A DNA stretch of 64,000 bases from Phascolarctobacterium_A sp902463975 (GTDB lineage Bacteria; Bacillota; Negativicutes; Acidaminococcales; Acidaminococcaceae). Positions 52,972 through 61,276 of this stretch are shown here, piece by piece. How positions within the stretch are numbered: the first letter of the stretch is position 1; the number at the start of each line of letters is the position of its first letter. Made by a program: the position numbers and the translations under genes. The notes under the pieces were generated by a model. That model had not been told where the DNA came from, did no database searches, and saw only the letters and a list, made by a program, of their open reading frames with translations. The stretch covers positions 1 through 64,000 of the forward strand of contig NZ_CABQHJ010000007.1 in NCBI RefSeq assembly GCF_902463975.1, written 5' to 3'.

Positions 52972-53061
52972 TAGAAAAAGACAACCGCCCACAGAGGTGG
53001 GTTGCCGAGTTTAGTTAAGAAAAATCCGCTCCGAGCTCGCCAAAGTCAAGGGGCGGTTTTT
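52972..53061 (+). ncRNA. TA2 antitoxin-like small RNA
   Basis: A predicted RNA of about 90 nt. The 5' hairpin is CAACCGCCCAC / GTGGGTTG (52982-53004), then an unpaired stretch and the terminator CCGCTCC (53026-53032) / GGGGCGG (53050-53056) with TTTTT. The terminator is bidirectional and is shared with the convergent toxin mRNA. The 5' end GACAACCG...GGTGGGTTGCC repeats the toxin mRNA 5' end GACAACCG...GGTGGGATTGCC. Confidence 0.65.
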
Positions 53062-53081
53062 CTATGTCCGTAACTTTTTTA

Positions 53082-53165
53082 CTATTTGTTCTTAAAAATG
53101 AACGTAAGTAATGCTACGATAAAAACTCCAAAGGACATTAAATCCTGAAAGCTGAAATATACCAT
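53082..53165 (-). CDS. Holin-like small hydrophobic toxin, TA2 (27 aa)
   Basis: Peptide MVYFSFQDLMSFGVFIVALL followed by TFIFKNK: a short amphipathic start, one membrane helix and a basic tail, aligned with the TA1 peptide (Q-L/D-LM-x-F-x-x). GGAGGTGATGTCT precedes the ATG at 53163-53165 with normal spacing; an ATG six bases upstream is too close to GGAGG. It lies antisense between hsdM and hsdS. Family assignment (Hol_Tox, type I toxin) is from size, motif and the convergent small RNA. Confidence 0.72.
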   Translation of the reverse strand: MVYFSFQDLMSFGVFIVALLTFIFKNK

Positions 53166-53228
53166 AGACATCACCTCCATTCGTAGAGAATGAAGGCAAT
53201 CCCACCCCGTGAACCGGTTGTCAAAAAC

Positions 53229-53257
53229 ATTTTATCATAAATTATAGATTAAAGCAA
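53229..53257 (-). promoter_or_regulatory. Promoter of TA2 toxin mRNA
   Basis: On the minus strand TTGCTT (53252-53257), 17 bp, TAAAAT (53229-53234). The leader of about 60 nt starts close to GACAACCGGTTCACGGGGTG. Confidence 0.7.
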
Positions 53258-53288
53258 TAGAATGTTTGCTTATAAAGGAGAGCTGGCA

Positions 53289-54695
53289 ATGCCAAAGAAA
53301 AAGACAGCATTGACAATAGAAGAACGCTTGCAGCAGGCGTTGGTGCCTGCGGAGGAACAGCCTTATGAGGTGCCGGAGAATTGGGTGTGGGTGAGGCTAG
53401 GAGCAGTTTGTGGTTTTGAAAGAGGTATAACCTTTCCTTCTTCCGCAAAACAAAATGAAAGGGATGATGAAAACATCCCATGCCTTAGAACTGCTAATGT
53501 TCAAGATGAATTAGAATTAAATGATCTAATATACGTTAACAAAAAATATTATAAAAATAATAGTGATAAACTTATTAGAGAAAATGACATTATAATGTCT
53601 ACTGCAAATTCGCGCGAACTTGTCGGAAAAACCTCTTTTGTTTATAAGGTGGACTATCCGATGATTTTCGGTGGGTTTGTTATGGCGTTGCGTGCTAATA
53701 AGTTATTGAGTAAGTTTTTATTCTACTACTTGCGTTTAGAGTTTTTGCTTGGCAGATTTAGAGGAGAGTCAACACAAACAACAAATATTGCTAATATTAG
53801 TAGTAGTGTACTTGGTGAGTATATATTTCCTCTCCCACCACTTTCCGAACAGCAACGCATTGTTGAGCGCATTGGGGAGCTTTTAGCCAAACTGGATGAA
53901 GCGAAGGAAAGATTGCAGGAGGTTGCCGACAGCTTTGCTGTGCGCAAGGCGGCAATTTTGCACAAGGCATTCACGGGTGAGCTGACAAAGCAGTGGCGTC
54001 GGGAAAACGGCGTGAGCGATGAAAGTTGGGAAGAAAGTAATTTAGGGAGTTTTATTGCATGTGGACCTCAAAATGGTCTATACAAACCCAAAAGCTCTTA
54101 TGGAGATGGCATAAGAATCATTAGAATAGATGCTTTTTATGATGGCGTAATAGAACAATGGGATGAGTTGAAAAGACTTAGACTTGATGAAAATGAAATT
54201 AAATGCTATTCGTTAAATCTTAATGATATTTTAATCAATAGAGTTAATAGCATGCAATATTTAGGTAAATCTGCTTTGGTTAGAGAACTTAAAGATGCAT
54301 GTGTTTTTGAAAGCAATATAATGAGATTGTCTGTTGATGAGAGCAGGATTTATCCTGAATTTTTAATTTCATTTCTTAATTCTCAAATGGGGTTAAACGA
54401 ATTAAGAAAAAATGCTAAGCAGGCTGTTAATCAAGCGAGCATAAATCAACAAGATATAAAAAATGTTATTATAAATCTCCCATCCCTCCCCGAACAGCAC
54501 GAAATCGTGCGCCTCATCGACGATCTGTTGGCACGCGAGCGCGCAGCACAGCAGACTGCGGAGCAGGCGCTGGCGAGCATCGACCTGATGAAGAAATCCA
54601 TCCTTGCGCGTGCCTTCCGTGGTGAGCTGGGCACGAACAAAGCGAGCGAAGTGAGTGCGCTGGAGCTGCTGCGGCAGGTGTTGGCGGAAAACTGA
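53289..54695 (+). CDS. hsdS: Type I restriction-modification, specificity subunit
   Basis: A 468-residue DNA-recognition subunit with two target-recognition domains (about 25-190 and 245-400). Each is followed by a conserved helix: PPLSEQQRIVERIGELLAKL with DEAKERLQEVADSFAVRKAA, and PSLPEQHEIVRLIDDLLARE. The conserved helices are GC-rich like hsdR/hsdM, while both TRDs are AT-rich, a normal sign of TRD exchange. ATG 53289 follows AAAGGAG. Its distance from hsdM is occupied by repeats and TA2, so it probably needs its own promoter. Confidence 0.93.
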   Translation: MPKKKTALTIEERLQQALVPAEEQPYEVPENWVWVRLGAVCGFERGITFPSSAKQNERDDENIPCLRTANVQDELELNDLIYVNKKYYKNNSDKLIRENDIIMSTANSRELVGKTSFVYKVDYPMIFGGFVMALRANKLLSKFLFYYLRLEFLLGRFRGESTQTTNIANISSSVLGEYIFPLPPLSEQQRIVERIGELLAKLDEAKERLQEVADSFAVRKAAILHKAFTGELTKQWRRENGVSDESWEESNLGSFIACGPQNGLYKPKSSYGDGIRIIRIDAFYDGVIEQWDELKRLRLDENEIKCYSLNLNDILINRVNSMQYLGKSALVRELKDACVFESNIMRLSVDESRIYPEFLISFLNSQMGLNELRKNAKQAVNQASINQQDIKNVIINLPSLPEQHEIVRLIDDLLARERAAQQTAEQALASIDLMKKSILARAFRGELGTNKASEVSALELLRQVLAEN

Positions 54696-54736
54696 ACATA
54701 AGCAAAGAAGAGCATGTTATTATAGGGAGTGATATT

Positions 54737-55462
54737 ATGCGTATTGTGGCTTGTGATGATGATGTAAGCGAGCTGGAAGAGCTTAAACGGCAACTGCAGG
54801 AAATAGGCAGGAAGTATCAGCTGCTTTTGGATATACGTACATTTACTGAAGGGGAGCAGTGCTGTGAATACTTGTTTTTAAATAGCGCTGACATTGTCTT
54901 TATGGATATCTATTTGAAGCCTGGTAATGGCGTGGAGTTTGTGCGGCGTTTGCGCCAGCACAGGCTTAACTTTAAGCTGGTCTTTCTTACTTCGAGTAAT
55001 GACTTTGCCATCGAAAGCTATGAGCTGGAGGCAGCGTATTATCTGCTGAAGCCCTTGCAGCCGGAAAAGCTGGAGCAGGCGCTGAAGCGCTGCGGTGTTT
55101 TTGACAAGGAAGAGTATGTTACCTTTGATACTGTAGCTGAGACGGTAAAGCTAAAGCCCAAGGACATTATCGTTGTAGAGGTGCAGGATAAATACTGCTA
55201 TATTCACACAGCACAACGCACCTATAAGGTGTACAGCTCCATCAACAAGGTGCGGGAAAAGCTGACACAGGATTATTTTCTGCTGACCTATCGCAGCGTG
55301 CTGATTAACATGCATTATGTAGAGGGTGTCTACAGCAATTATTTTTTGCTGGGCAATGGCTTCAAGGCACCAATCAGGGTGCGCGACAGCGCAGCTGTGC
55401 GCAACGCCTATATGCAGTGGGCGCTGCTGCAGGATTTAGGATACTTTGTTATAAAAGAATAG
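54737..55462 (+). CDS. LytTR-family response regulator (orphan)
   Basis: A 241-residue regulator of the AgrA/LytR/ComE type. The receiver domain has the acidic pair in VACDDDVSEL and the phospho-acceptor Asp in DIVFMDIYLKPGNG (about 55), plus VFLTSSNDFAIESYELEAAYYL with the conserved Thr/Ser and Lys region. The LytTR DNA-binding domain runs from about 130 (PKDIIVVEVQDKYCYIHTAQ, then VREKLTQDYFLLTYRSVLIN). No kinase is adjacent; the AgrC-like kinase at 41.6-42.9 kb is a candidate. The adhesin gene downstream has LytTR-like direct repeats before its promoter. Confidence 0.9.
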   Translation: MRIVACDDDVSELEELKRQLQEIGRKYQLLLDIRTFTEGEQCCEYLFLNSADIVFMDIYLKPGNGVEFVRRLRQHRLNFKLVFLTSSNDFAIESYELEAAYYLLKPLQPEKLEQALKRCGVFDKEEYVTFDTVAETVKLKPKDIIVVEVQDKYCYIHTAQRTYKVYSSINKVREKLTQDYFLLTYRSVLINMHYVEGVYSNYFLLGNGFKAPIRVRDSAAVRNAYMQWALLQDLGYFVIKE

Positions 55463-55504
55463 AACCTCCGTTACGGTCATGAAGACCGTTGCGGAGGTTT
55501 TTTT
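55463..55504 (+). terminator. Terminator after the LytTR regulator
   Basis: AACCTCCGTTACGGTC / GACCGTTGCGGAGGTT hairpin with loop ATGAA, followed by TTTTTT. Confidence 0.9.
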
Positions 55505-55558
55505 AGTTGGTAGTGGAGAGTGGTTAGTTGGTAGTGGTTAGAGAGTAGTGAGTAGTGG
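55505..55558. repeat. Imperfect GGTAGTGG / AGTAGTG tandem repeats
   Basis: AGTTGGTAGTGGAGAGTGGTT, AGTTGGTAGTGGTTAGAGAG, TAGTGAGTAGTGGAA: short purine-rich repeats between the terminator and the LytTR-like operator. No gene or other function is visible. Confidence 0.5.
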
Positions 55559-55628
55559 AAATATGCTTTAATTATTGTTTTGTTTATTACAGTTTTGAGC
55601 AAAAAATAATTAAGTAAAGTTGGCAAAA

Positions 55629-55697
55629 TGCGTTTTACGATGAGAACCTGCGCTTTACGATACAAGGCGTTGAATTCACTGAATTTTATGAGATAAT
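55629..55697 (+). promoter_or_regulatory. Candidate LytTR operator and adhesin promoter
   Basis: Direct repeats TGCGTTTTACGAT (55629-55641) and TGCGCTTTACGAT (55649-55661) start 20 bp apart, about two helical turns. Eight bases further on come TTGAAT (55670-55675), 16 bp and GATAAT (55692-55697). LytTR regulators normally bind paired direct repeats just upstream of a weak -35. The long leader (about 90 nt) contains a GGCGCC...GGCGC stem (55721-55754). Confidence 0.6.
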
Positions 55698-55792
55698 GAG
55701 CATGATAAAAGTTGTGCGGAAGGCGCCGGATGCTGCCAGCAGTGGATGGCGCACGCATGGGTTTGGTTTATACTTTAAGGAGGATGATGATT

Positions 55793-58700
55793 ATGACTAG
55801 GAAAAAGAGTAATGTCAAGGCGTTGGCCCTTGCCGTAACGTGCGCAATTCTCGCAGGGGGGGGCATTGGTCTTGAACCGGTGTATGCTGCGGATGTATTG
55901 TACAAAGAAGCTAGTGGCAATGTAACTACTGCTACTAAAAATGGTGAAACAGATAATACAATAATTAATGAACTTACTGTTGGTGGTGTAAAGATCGGTA
56001 GTGAAGACAGTTTTACTGGAATCTCTATTGGTAGTAATTCTACAAGTAATCATGTTATAATTTCTGACAATGATATTTTTGCAACTGGTGCTGTACATGC
56101 TTCAATTATCGCTTCTGGAATCAATGCACGTATAGAAAACGGTAAAGTTGTAGCGCAAAACGGTTTGTATATTGGCTATACCGGTGCAGATGTTACTCAA
56201 GCTACGTATGATAATAGCAAGTTCGCTGTTAATGGTGAAAATGGTTCTTTTAAAGCAGCTAATGGCAAGTTCACTGTTTCTGACGGCGGTGCAATTACGG
56301 CTGACAGCTTAGAGCTGAAAGAAACAGATGGAACTACAAATGTTGGTGCGGCTATTAAGGATAATGCAAATAATATTCAGGCCGTCAATGGTAAGGTAAC
56401 TAACATTCAAACTGATGTGACTAGTCTGCAAACAACTACAGGTCAGTTACAAACCAAAGTAGGTGAGCTGACAGCTAGTGATACTGCAGCTAGAAATGAT
56501 ATTATATCTTTGCAAAAGAAAACAGCTGGCATTAGCGAAGATGGTAGCGAAATTACAACTAAATCCCTGAAATTGCGTGAGAGTGCTTCTTCAGACACGC
56601 AGGAAATCACTGCTGCCAAAGTAAAGGGCTATGATGAGGCGGTTGCAGCTGTAGGCGATACTTCTACTGAAGGAACATTAGCTTATAACACGCAAAAAAT
56701 TAGATATGCTGACGATGATAGGGTTTTAACAGACAAGGCTACTTATATAGAAGGTATTACTCATGCTGGCGACGTAAGGCTGGCTGACGGCGAAGTAAGA
56801 GCAAAAAGGATAGTTCTTGAAGAAGTCTTTGATGATGGCACTTCCGGGCAAGCAACACTGACTCGTGAAAGCATAGTAAATCTTCACGGCATGATTGACG
56901 GTAAAACTAAAATCAAAGTTGCTGATGGCTCTGAGGTTGGCGGTGTAACGTTTAGTCAGGGTAAAGTTACTAATGTAGTAAGCATTAATGATAACTTGAA
57001 ATTTGAGTCTGACGGAATTTATCTTAATAAAGGTGATCAAGCAAAACAAATAAAAATCGGCACTGACGGAAAAATCATCATCGGTACTTCCTCTAGTGCT
57101 TATGATACCAATGGTTTCTATGCTGGCGGTGATGATTACACTGAAGCAAAAGCAGCTATTGATGGTATTAATGGCAAAATTAAAGGTGCTAATGGTGCAT
57201 TTGGCGTTGACGATAATGGCAATGTAACGACAACCGGCGATATCAAGGGTAAGGATATTACTGCTAGTGGTAAGCTTACTGTAGATAGCGATGCAACTGT
57301 TGGTGGCAACCTTGGCGTAACTGGTGACACTACATTGAAAGGCAAGCTAGATGTAACTGGTGACACAACTGTAGGCGGCGATTTGACCGTAACAAAAAAG
57401 ATCAAAGGTGAATCTTTGAATATTGGTTCTACTGGCAATGAATTTACTGTTGATGCAAATGGCAATACAGCTGTTGGCGGCACTCTTGGAGTAACTGGTG
57501 ATGCAACCGTTGGCGGTACGCTGAATGTAGCTGGCGATACGACGTTGAAGGGCAACCTTGGCGTAACTGGCAACGCAACCGTTGGCGGTACGCTTGGAGT
57601 AACCGGTGATGCAACCTTTAGTGGTAACATCAAAGGTCAGAGCTTAAATATTGGCACAACTGGCAATGAATTTACAGTTGATACCGTTGGCAACGTAAAA
57701 GCTAATGGCATTACTACTAGCGATACCACTACCAATAAAATTGGTGGCGTTACTTTGGCTGGTAGCGATATTAACGCTAAAAACCTCACCTTAACAGGTA
57801 CGCTGACTGCTGCAAAATATAATGCTACTGATATTGAAGCAACTAATTCTATAAAAGTTGGCGCAACGACCATGACAAATGGAAAGCTTGATCTTGGCAG
57901 CAATGGCACGATTGATTTTGGTGCTAACGAACTGACTGATGTACAGGTTGGTAATATTAATAGTGTTATCCAGCCTGATGGCATTGTAAAAGCAGCGGAC
58001 GGCTCTGTTATCGGTGGCGTAACCTTTAGCGCCGGGAATGTTACTGGTGTTAAAGATTTGACGGCAACTGGAAAGGTAACTGCTGCTACTATTACTGACG
58101 GAACTGCAAGCTTAAGCGGTGGTGCTCTGACAGGTCTTGCTTCTGTTAATATCGGCGGCAATACTACTATTGATAATACTGGCATTAATACTAATAAGTT
58201 GATTGTTGGTTCTGGCTTGAATGCTACGACCATTGATGATGCGAATGGCGTAGTGAGTGCTAAAGGCGAAATTGGCGCTGTTAAGTTTAGTGGCAGCGGC
58301 AAGCTGGACAATGTAAATGCTATTGACGGCGTTTCTGTAGCACAGAACTCTGGCAGTGCGGCTGGCGGTTTGACCTTTGGCGGCAATGCAATTATCGGCG
58401 CAACTGGTATTCCGTTCCAAAGCACTGGTTTTAAAGTAGATGATGATGGCGACGTAGAAGGTAAAACCTTTACAACCGCTGCTGATGGCACTGGCAATAG
58501 AAGTACCTTGGCTTCTGGTTCTTTGACCATTGATGCCAACAATACCTGGACTAAAGACGCAGGCATTATCGCTTCCAATGTTAAGGTTGGTACTAATGAA
58601 CTGAAAAATGATGGCTTACATGTCGGTACTAACACCACTGTTAAAGATGGTGAGCTGACAGTAGGCGCTGGAAATACTTGGTCTATGGCTAATGGTATTA

Positions 58701-60952
58701 CTGCTTCTAAAGCAGGCATCAATGGAGTGACGATTGGTGAAACTGAAGGTAAAGCAACCTTTAATAATGCTGGCAACACCACCACGATTGATGGCGACAA
58801 GATTACCACTGGTACCATTACTGCTGATAAGCTTTTAATTAATAAAATCAGCCTTGGCAAAGATGGTAGTGATAATATCTCCATTGATCAAGATGGCGAC
58901 GTAACTACTAAGGGCGAAATCAGAATTACTGATGCAGCTGGCAATGTTATGACTAAGCTGGCTAAAGATAGCGCAACCTTTGGCAATGACGTTGCTAATC
59001 AGACCGTCATTGAAAAAGGTACTGTTAAAGCTAAAGCTAAATCTGAGGATAATCAGCAAGCAGGTCTGACATTCAATGAAAACGGTTTGACTGTTAGCGG
59101 ACAAAATGCAGCAGGTCAAAAATCCTCCTTCAGCTTCAATGCAAAAACTGGTGCAAACACCTTCACTGGTCAGGACGGAACCTTTACAACCATCAATGGC
59201 AGCGCTATCACTTCTACTAACGGCGCAGCAACTGGCGTGCTCAACGGTAGCAACCTGACGCTGAAAAATGGCGCTAACTCTACGGCTCTGGAAGCTGGCG
59301 GCGCAACCTTCACTGGTGCAGCGGGCGAAAAGGGTGGTAAGACCACTACTATCAATGGTGGTACAATTACTACAGATACGCTGAATGTTGAACGTATCAA
59401 CCTCGGCGAAGATATTCTGGATAGCAATGGCAATCCGCATGGCAGCAACTTGTCTATGGATAAGCAAGGCAACTTCTCTGCAGCAGGCGGCAACTTCAAA
59501 GTAACTGGTGGCAGCGGTGCAGATAAAGGCGCAATGACTAACACCGTTGGCAACACTACCTTGAAAACTGACGCTAACGGCGCAGGCATGAGCCATACAA
59601 AAGACGGCGTAACATCTAACGTTTCCGTTGGTAACAACAAAGCTAATGTTTCCGCAGGCTCAGGCTCCATCGACGTAACGAACGAAAGCATTACAAGCAA
59701 GGTTACGGACAATGCAACGAGCACGATTACGAAGGACAGCATCGTCGATAAGGTTGGCAACAACTCTGTAACTACGGACGCTAACGGTACGACCTTCGCC
59801 AATGGCGGCAGTAAGACAACTAATATTAACGGCGGTACGATTACTACCGGCAAGCTGATTACTGACGAGCTTGTAATCACTGGTAAGGGTGAAGCAGCAG
59901 GTACTGGCACTGGTTCTATCGCTTTCGGCGGCAATGGCACAATTAAGAGCGATATAAAAGATGGCGATAAGAATACTAACTTCACGACCAATATTGACGG
60001 CGTAACTACCAAAGTAACCGATGGCACGACTACTACGGAAAACAAGGTTACCGCTGCAGGCAACAGTAACACTGTTACTAAAGATGATACGCATAAATCC
60101 GAATTCAACCAAGGCTTGACCAGCATCGGCGGCGTGGTAACGAATGGCGAAATTAAGGTAGCGCAAAAATTAGACGGTGAAACTGGCAAGCTTACCAGCG
60201 AAGTTAAAGATGCAAACGGAAGCAGCAAGCTGGAGCAAAGCGGCACTGGTCTGGAATACACCGACAGCGCTAAGCCTGACAATGCAACACGCATCAACAG
60301 CAGCGATGTTTCCATCGGTTCGGCAACAGATGACAGCAAGCGCATCAACCTGTCCGACCTCGGTCAGATTGACGACCTCGATGGCGAGCTCACTAAGCGT
60401 GACGAGTACAAGAAGAACCAGACCGCAGTCGGCGGCATTAACGCTGAAGCTGCAATCCGCCGCGAAGAGGTTGCTCGTCTTGACAACCGCATTGACGATG
60501 TAAACACACGCGTTGATAAGGTTGGCGCTATGGCAGCAGCTATCGCTTCCCTGAAGAGCATTGGCTACGATCCGCAGGCTCCGAGCGAGTTCAGCATCGG
60601 CCTCGGCCAATACAAGGGCGAAACTGGCGTGGCAATGGGCTTCTTCCACTATCCGAACAAGAACTTCATGATTAACGTCAGCCTGTCTACTGCCGGCGGC
60701 GAAACCATGGGCGGTATCGGTGCAACCTGGCGCTTCGGTCACAAATCCCCGCAAAAGCTTTTAGAAGAGCAGCGCGAGGAGCAGGCTAAGAAGGAGCTGG
60801 CAGCAGCCGAAAAATATCAGGCAGCAGCAAAACTTGCCAAAGAAGCGCAGGAGCGTGCTGAATATGCAGCAAAACTGGCGCGTCAGGCACAGGTGAGCGC
60901 AGATAATGCTAAGGCAGCAGCTGATGCAACCCAGGCTAAGCATTTTGGCTGA
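55793..60952 (+). CDS. Trimeric autotransporter adhesin (YadA-like) with C-terminal extension
   Basis: A 1719-residue surface protein. The signal peptide is KALALAVTCAILAGGGIG with cleavage near VYAAD. The passenger has many head-like repeats built on GVTGDATVGGTL, GNEFTVDANGN and TTINGGTITT with stalk segments between. A neck/coiled coil (AAIRREEVARLDNRIDDVNT, RVDKVGAMAAAIASL) leads to the YadA anchor, GYDPQAPSEFSIGLGQYKGE through GGIGATWRFGHK (about 1581-1650). Unlike usual YadA proteins, which end at the last barrel strand, some 70 Ala/Lys/Glu-rich helical residues follow. ATG 55793 is chosen after AAGGAGG; three ATGs lie close. It forms trimers in the outer membrane and should mediate adhesion. 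Confidence 0.92.
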   Translation: MTRKKSNVKALALAVTCAILAGGGIGLEPVYAADVLYKEASGNVTTATKNGETDNTIINELTVGGVKIGSEDSFTGISIGSNSTSNHVIISDNDIFATGAVHASIIASGINARIENGKVVAQNGLYIGYTGADVTQATYDNSKFAVNGENGSFKAANGKFTVSDGGAITADSLELKETDGTTNVGAAIKDNANNIQAVNGKVTNIQTDVTSLQTTTGQLQTKVGELTASDTAARNDIISLQKKTAGISEDGSEITTKSLKLRESASSDTQEITAAKVKGYDEAVAAVGDTSTEGTLAYNTQKIRYADDDRVLTDKATYIEGITHAGDVRLADGEVRAKRIVLEEVFDDGTSGQATLTRESIVNLHGMIDGKTKIKVADGSEVGGVTFSQGKVTNVVSINDNLKFESDGIYLNKGDQAKQIKIGTDGKIIIGTSSSAYDTNGFYAGGDDYTEAKAAIDGINGKIKGANGAFGVDDNGNVTTTGDIKGKDITASGKLTVDSDATVGGNLGVTGDTTLKGKLDVTGDTTVGGDLTVTKKIKGESLNIGSTGNEFTVDANGNTAVGGTLGVTGDATVGGTLNVAGDTTLKGNLGVTGNATVGGTLGVTGDATFSGNIKGQSLNIGTTGNEFTVDTVGNVKANGITTSDTTTNKIGGVTLAGSDINAKNLTLTGTLTAAKYNATDIEATNSIKVGATTMTNGKLDLGSNGTIDFGANELTDVQVGNINSVIQPDGIVKAADGSVIGGVTFSAGNVTGVKDLTATGKVTAATITDGTASLSGGALTGLASVNIGGNTTIDNTGINTNKLIVGSGLNATTIDDANGVVSAKGEIGAVKFSGSGKLDNVNAIDGVSVAQNSGSAAGGLTFGGNAIIGATGIPFQSTGFKVDDDGDVEGKTFTTAADGTGNRSTLASGSLTIDANNTWTKDAGIIASNVKVGTNELKNDGLHVGTNTTVKDGELTVGAGNTWSMANGITASKAGINGVTIGETEGKATFNNAGNTTTIDGDKITTGTITADKLLINKISLGKDGSDNISIDQDGDVTTKGEIRITDAAGNVMTKLAKDSATFGNDVANQTVIEKGTVKAKAKSEDNQQAGLTFNENGLTVSGQNAAGQKSSFSFNAKTGANTFTGQDGTFTTINGSAITSTNGAATGVLNGSNLTLKNGANSTALEAGGATFTGAAGEKGGKTTTINGGTITTDTLNVERINLGEDILDSNGNPHGSNLSMDKQGNFSAAGGNFKVTGGSGADKGAMTNTVGNTTLKTDANGAGMSHTKDGVTSNVSVGNNKANVSAGSGSIDVTNESITSKVTDNATSTITKDSIVDKVGNNSVTTDANGTTFANGGSKTTNINGGTITTGKLITDELVITGKGEAAGTGTGSIAFGGNGTIKSDIKDGDKNTNFTTNIDGVTTKVTDGTTTTENKVTAAGNSNTVTKDDTHKSEFNQGLTSIGGVVTNGEIKVAQKLDGETGKLTSEVKDANGSSKLEQSGTGLEYTDSAKPDNATRINSSDVSIGSATDDSKRINLSDLGQIDDLDGELTKRDEYKKNQTAVGGINAEAAIRREEVARLDNRIDDVNTRVDKVGAMAAAIASLKSIGYDPQAPSEFSIGLGQYKGETGVAMGFFHYPNKNFMINVSLSTAGGETMGGIGATWRFGHKSPQKLLEEQREEQAKKELAAAEKYQAAAKLAKEAQERAEYAAKLARQAQVSADNAKAAADATQAKHFG

Positions 60953-61017
60953 TAAGCAGGCAGCAGGTGCAGTCATAGCAGGATAACAACTGTTTTTCCT
61001 ATAAATCATCATACTCC

Positions 61018-61048
61018 GCCAAGCAATGCCCCCAACCGCTTGCTTGGC
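61018..61048. repeat. Short perfect inverted repeat after the adhesin gene
   Basis: GCCAAGCAA / TTGCTTGGC around 13 bases, without a T-run. It lies between two AATCATCATACT direct repeats (about 61004 and 61064), and GTTCATGAGG / CCTTATGAAC frames the second copy. Function unknown. Confidence 0.5.
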
Positions 61049-61091
61049 AGTTCATGAGGCTGCAATCATCATACTGACCTTATGAACAAAA

Positions 61092-61129
61092 AAGGCTGGA
61101 GTTTGAGCGTTTGCTCAAATTCCAGCCTT
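61092..61129. terminator. Hairpin between adhesin and TA3, T-run only on the minus strand
   Basis: AAGGCTGGAGTTTGAGC / GCTCAAATTCCAGCCTT with loop GTTT. On the plus strand it is followed by AAAA, so it is a poor terminator for the adhesin mRNA. On the minus strand it is followed by a T-run (61086-61091), so it may stop antisense read-through from TA3 into the adhesin gene. Confidence 0.6.
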
Positions 61130-61134
61130 AAAAC

Positions 61135-61163
61135 TTGCAAAGCTATGGATTGTGTGGTATATT
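61135..61163 (+). promoter_or_regulatory. Promoter of TA3 antisense RNA
   Basis: TTGCAA (61135-61140), 17 bp, TATATT (61158-61163), identical in form to TA2. Confidence 0.7.
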
Positions 61164-61168
61164 AAATA

Positions 61169-61256
61169 TAGAAAAGACAACCGCCCATAAGGTGGGTTGC
61201 CGAATTTGGTTAAGAAAAATCCGCTCCGTACTCGCCAAAGTCTTGGGGCGGTTTTT
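61169..61256 (+). ncRNA. TA3 antitoxin-like small RNA
   Basis: A predicted RNA of about 88 nt with a 5' hairpin CAACCGCCCA / GGTGGGTTG and the shared bidirectional terminator CCGCTCC (61221-61227) / GGGGCGG (61245-61251) plus TTTTT. Confidence 0.65.
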
Positions 61257-61276
61257 CTATGTCCGTAACTTTTTTA

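Larger units (their letters stand above)
52936..53276. repeat. Long direct repeat, left copy (TA2 locus)
   Basis: About 340 bp, nearly identical and in the same orientation as 61133-61471, from ACTTGCAAAGCTATG to TTTGCTTATAAAG. It spans the whole TA locus: antisense promoter, small RNA, shared terminator, toxin gene and toxin promoter. Differences are concentrated in the small RNA 5' part and the toxin leader; the toxin gene is unchanged. Confidence 0.85.

Noticed and set aside
52803..53018. Small plus-strand frame across the repeats after hsdM
   Set aside because: It translates the palindromic repeat DNA (typical LSVALRAPAPPEGSL product) and has no ribosome site.
57637..58884. Minus-strand frames rich in Val/Pro/Leu opposite the adhesin gene
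   Set aside because: They mirror the Thr/Gly/Asn-rich repeats of the adhesin on the other strand and have no start signals.
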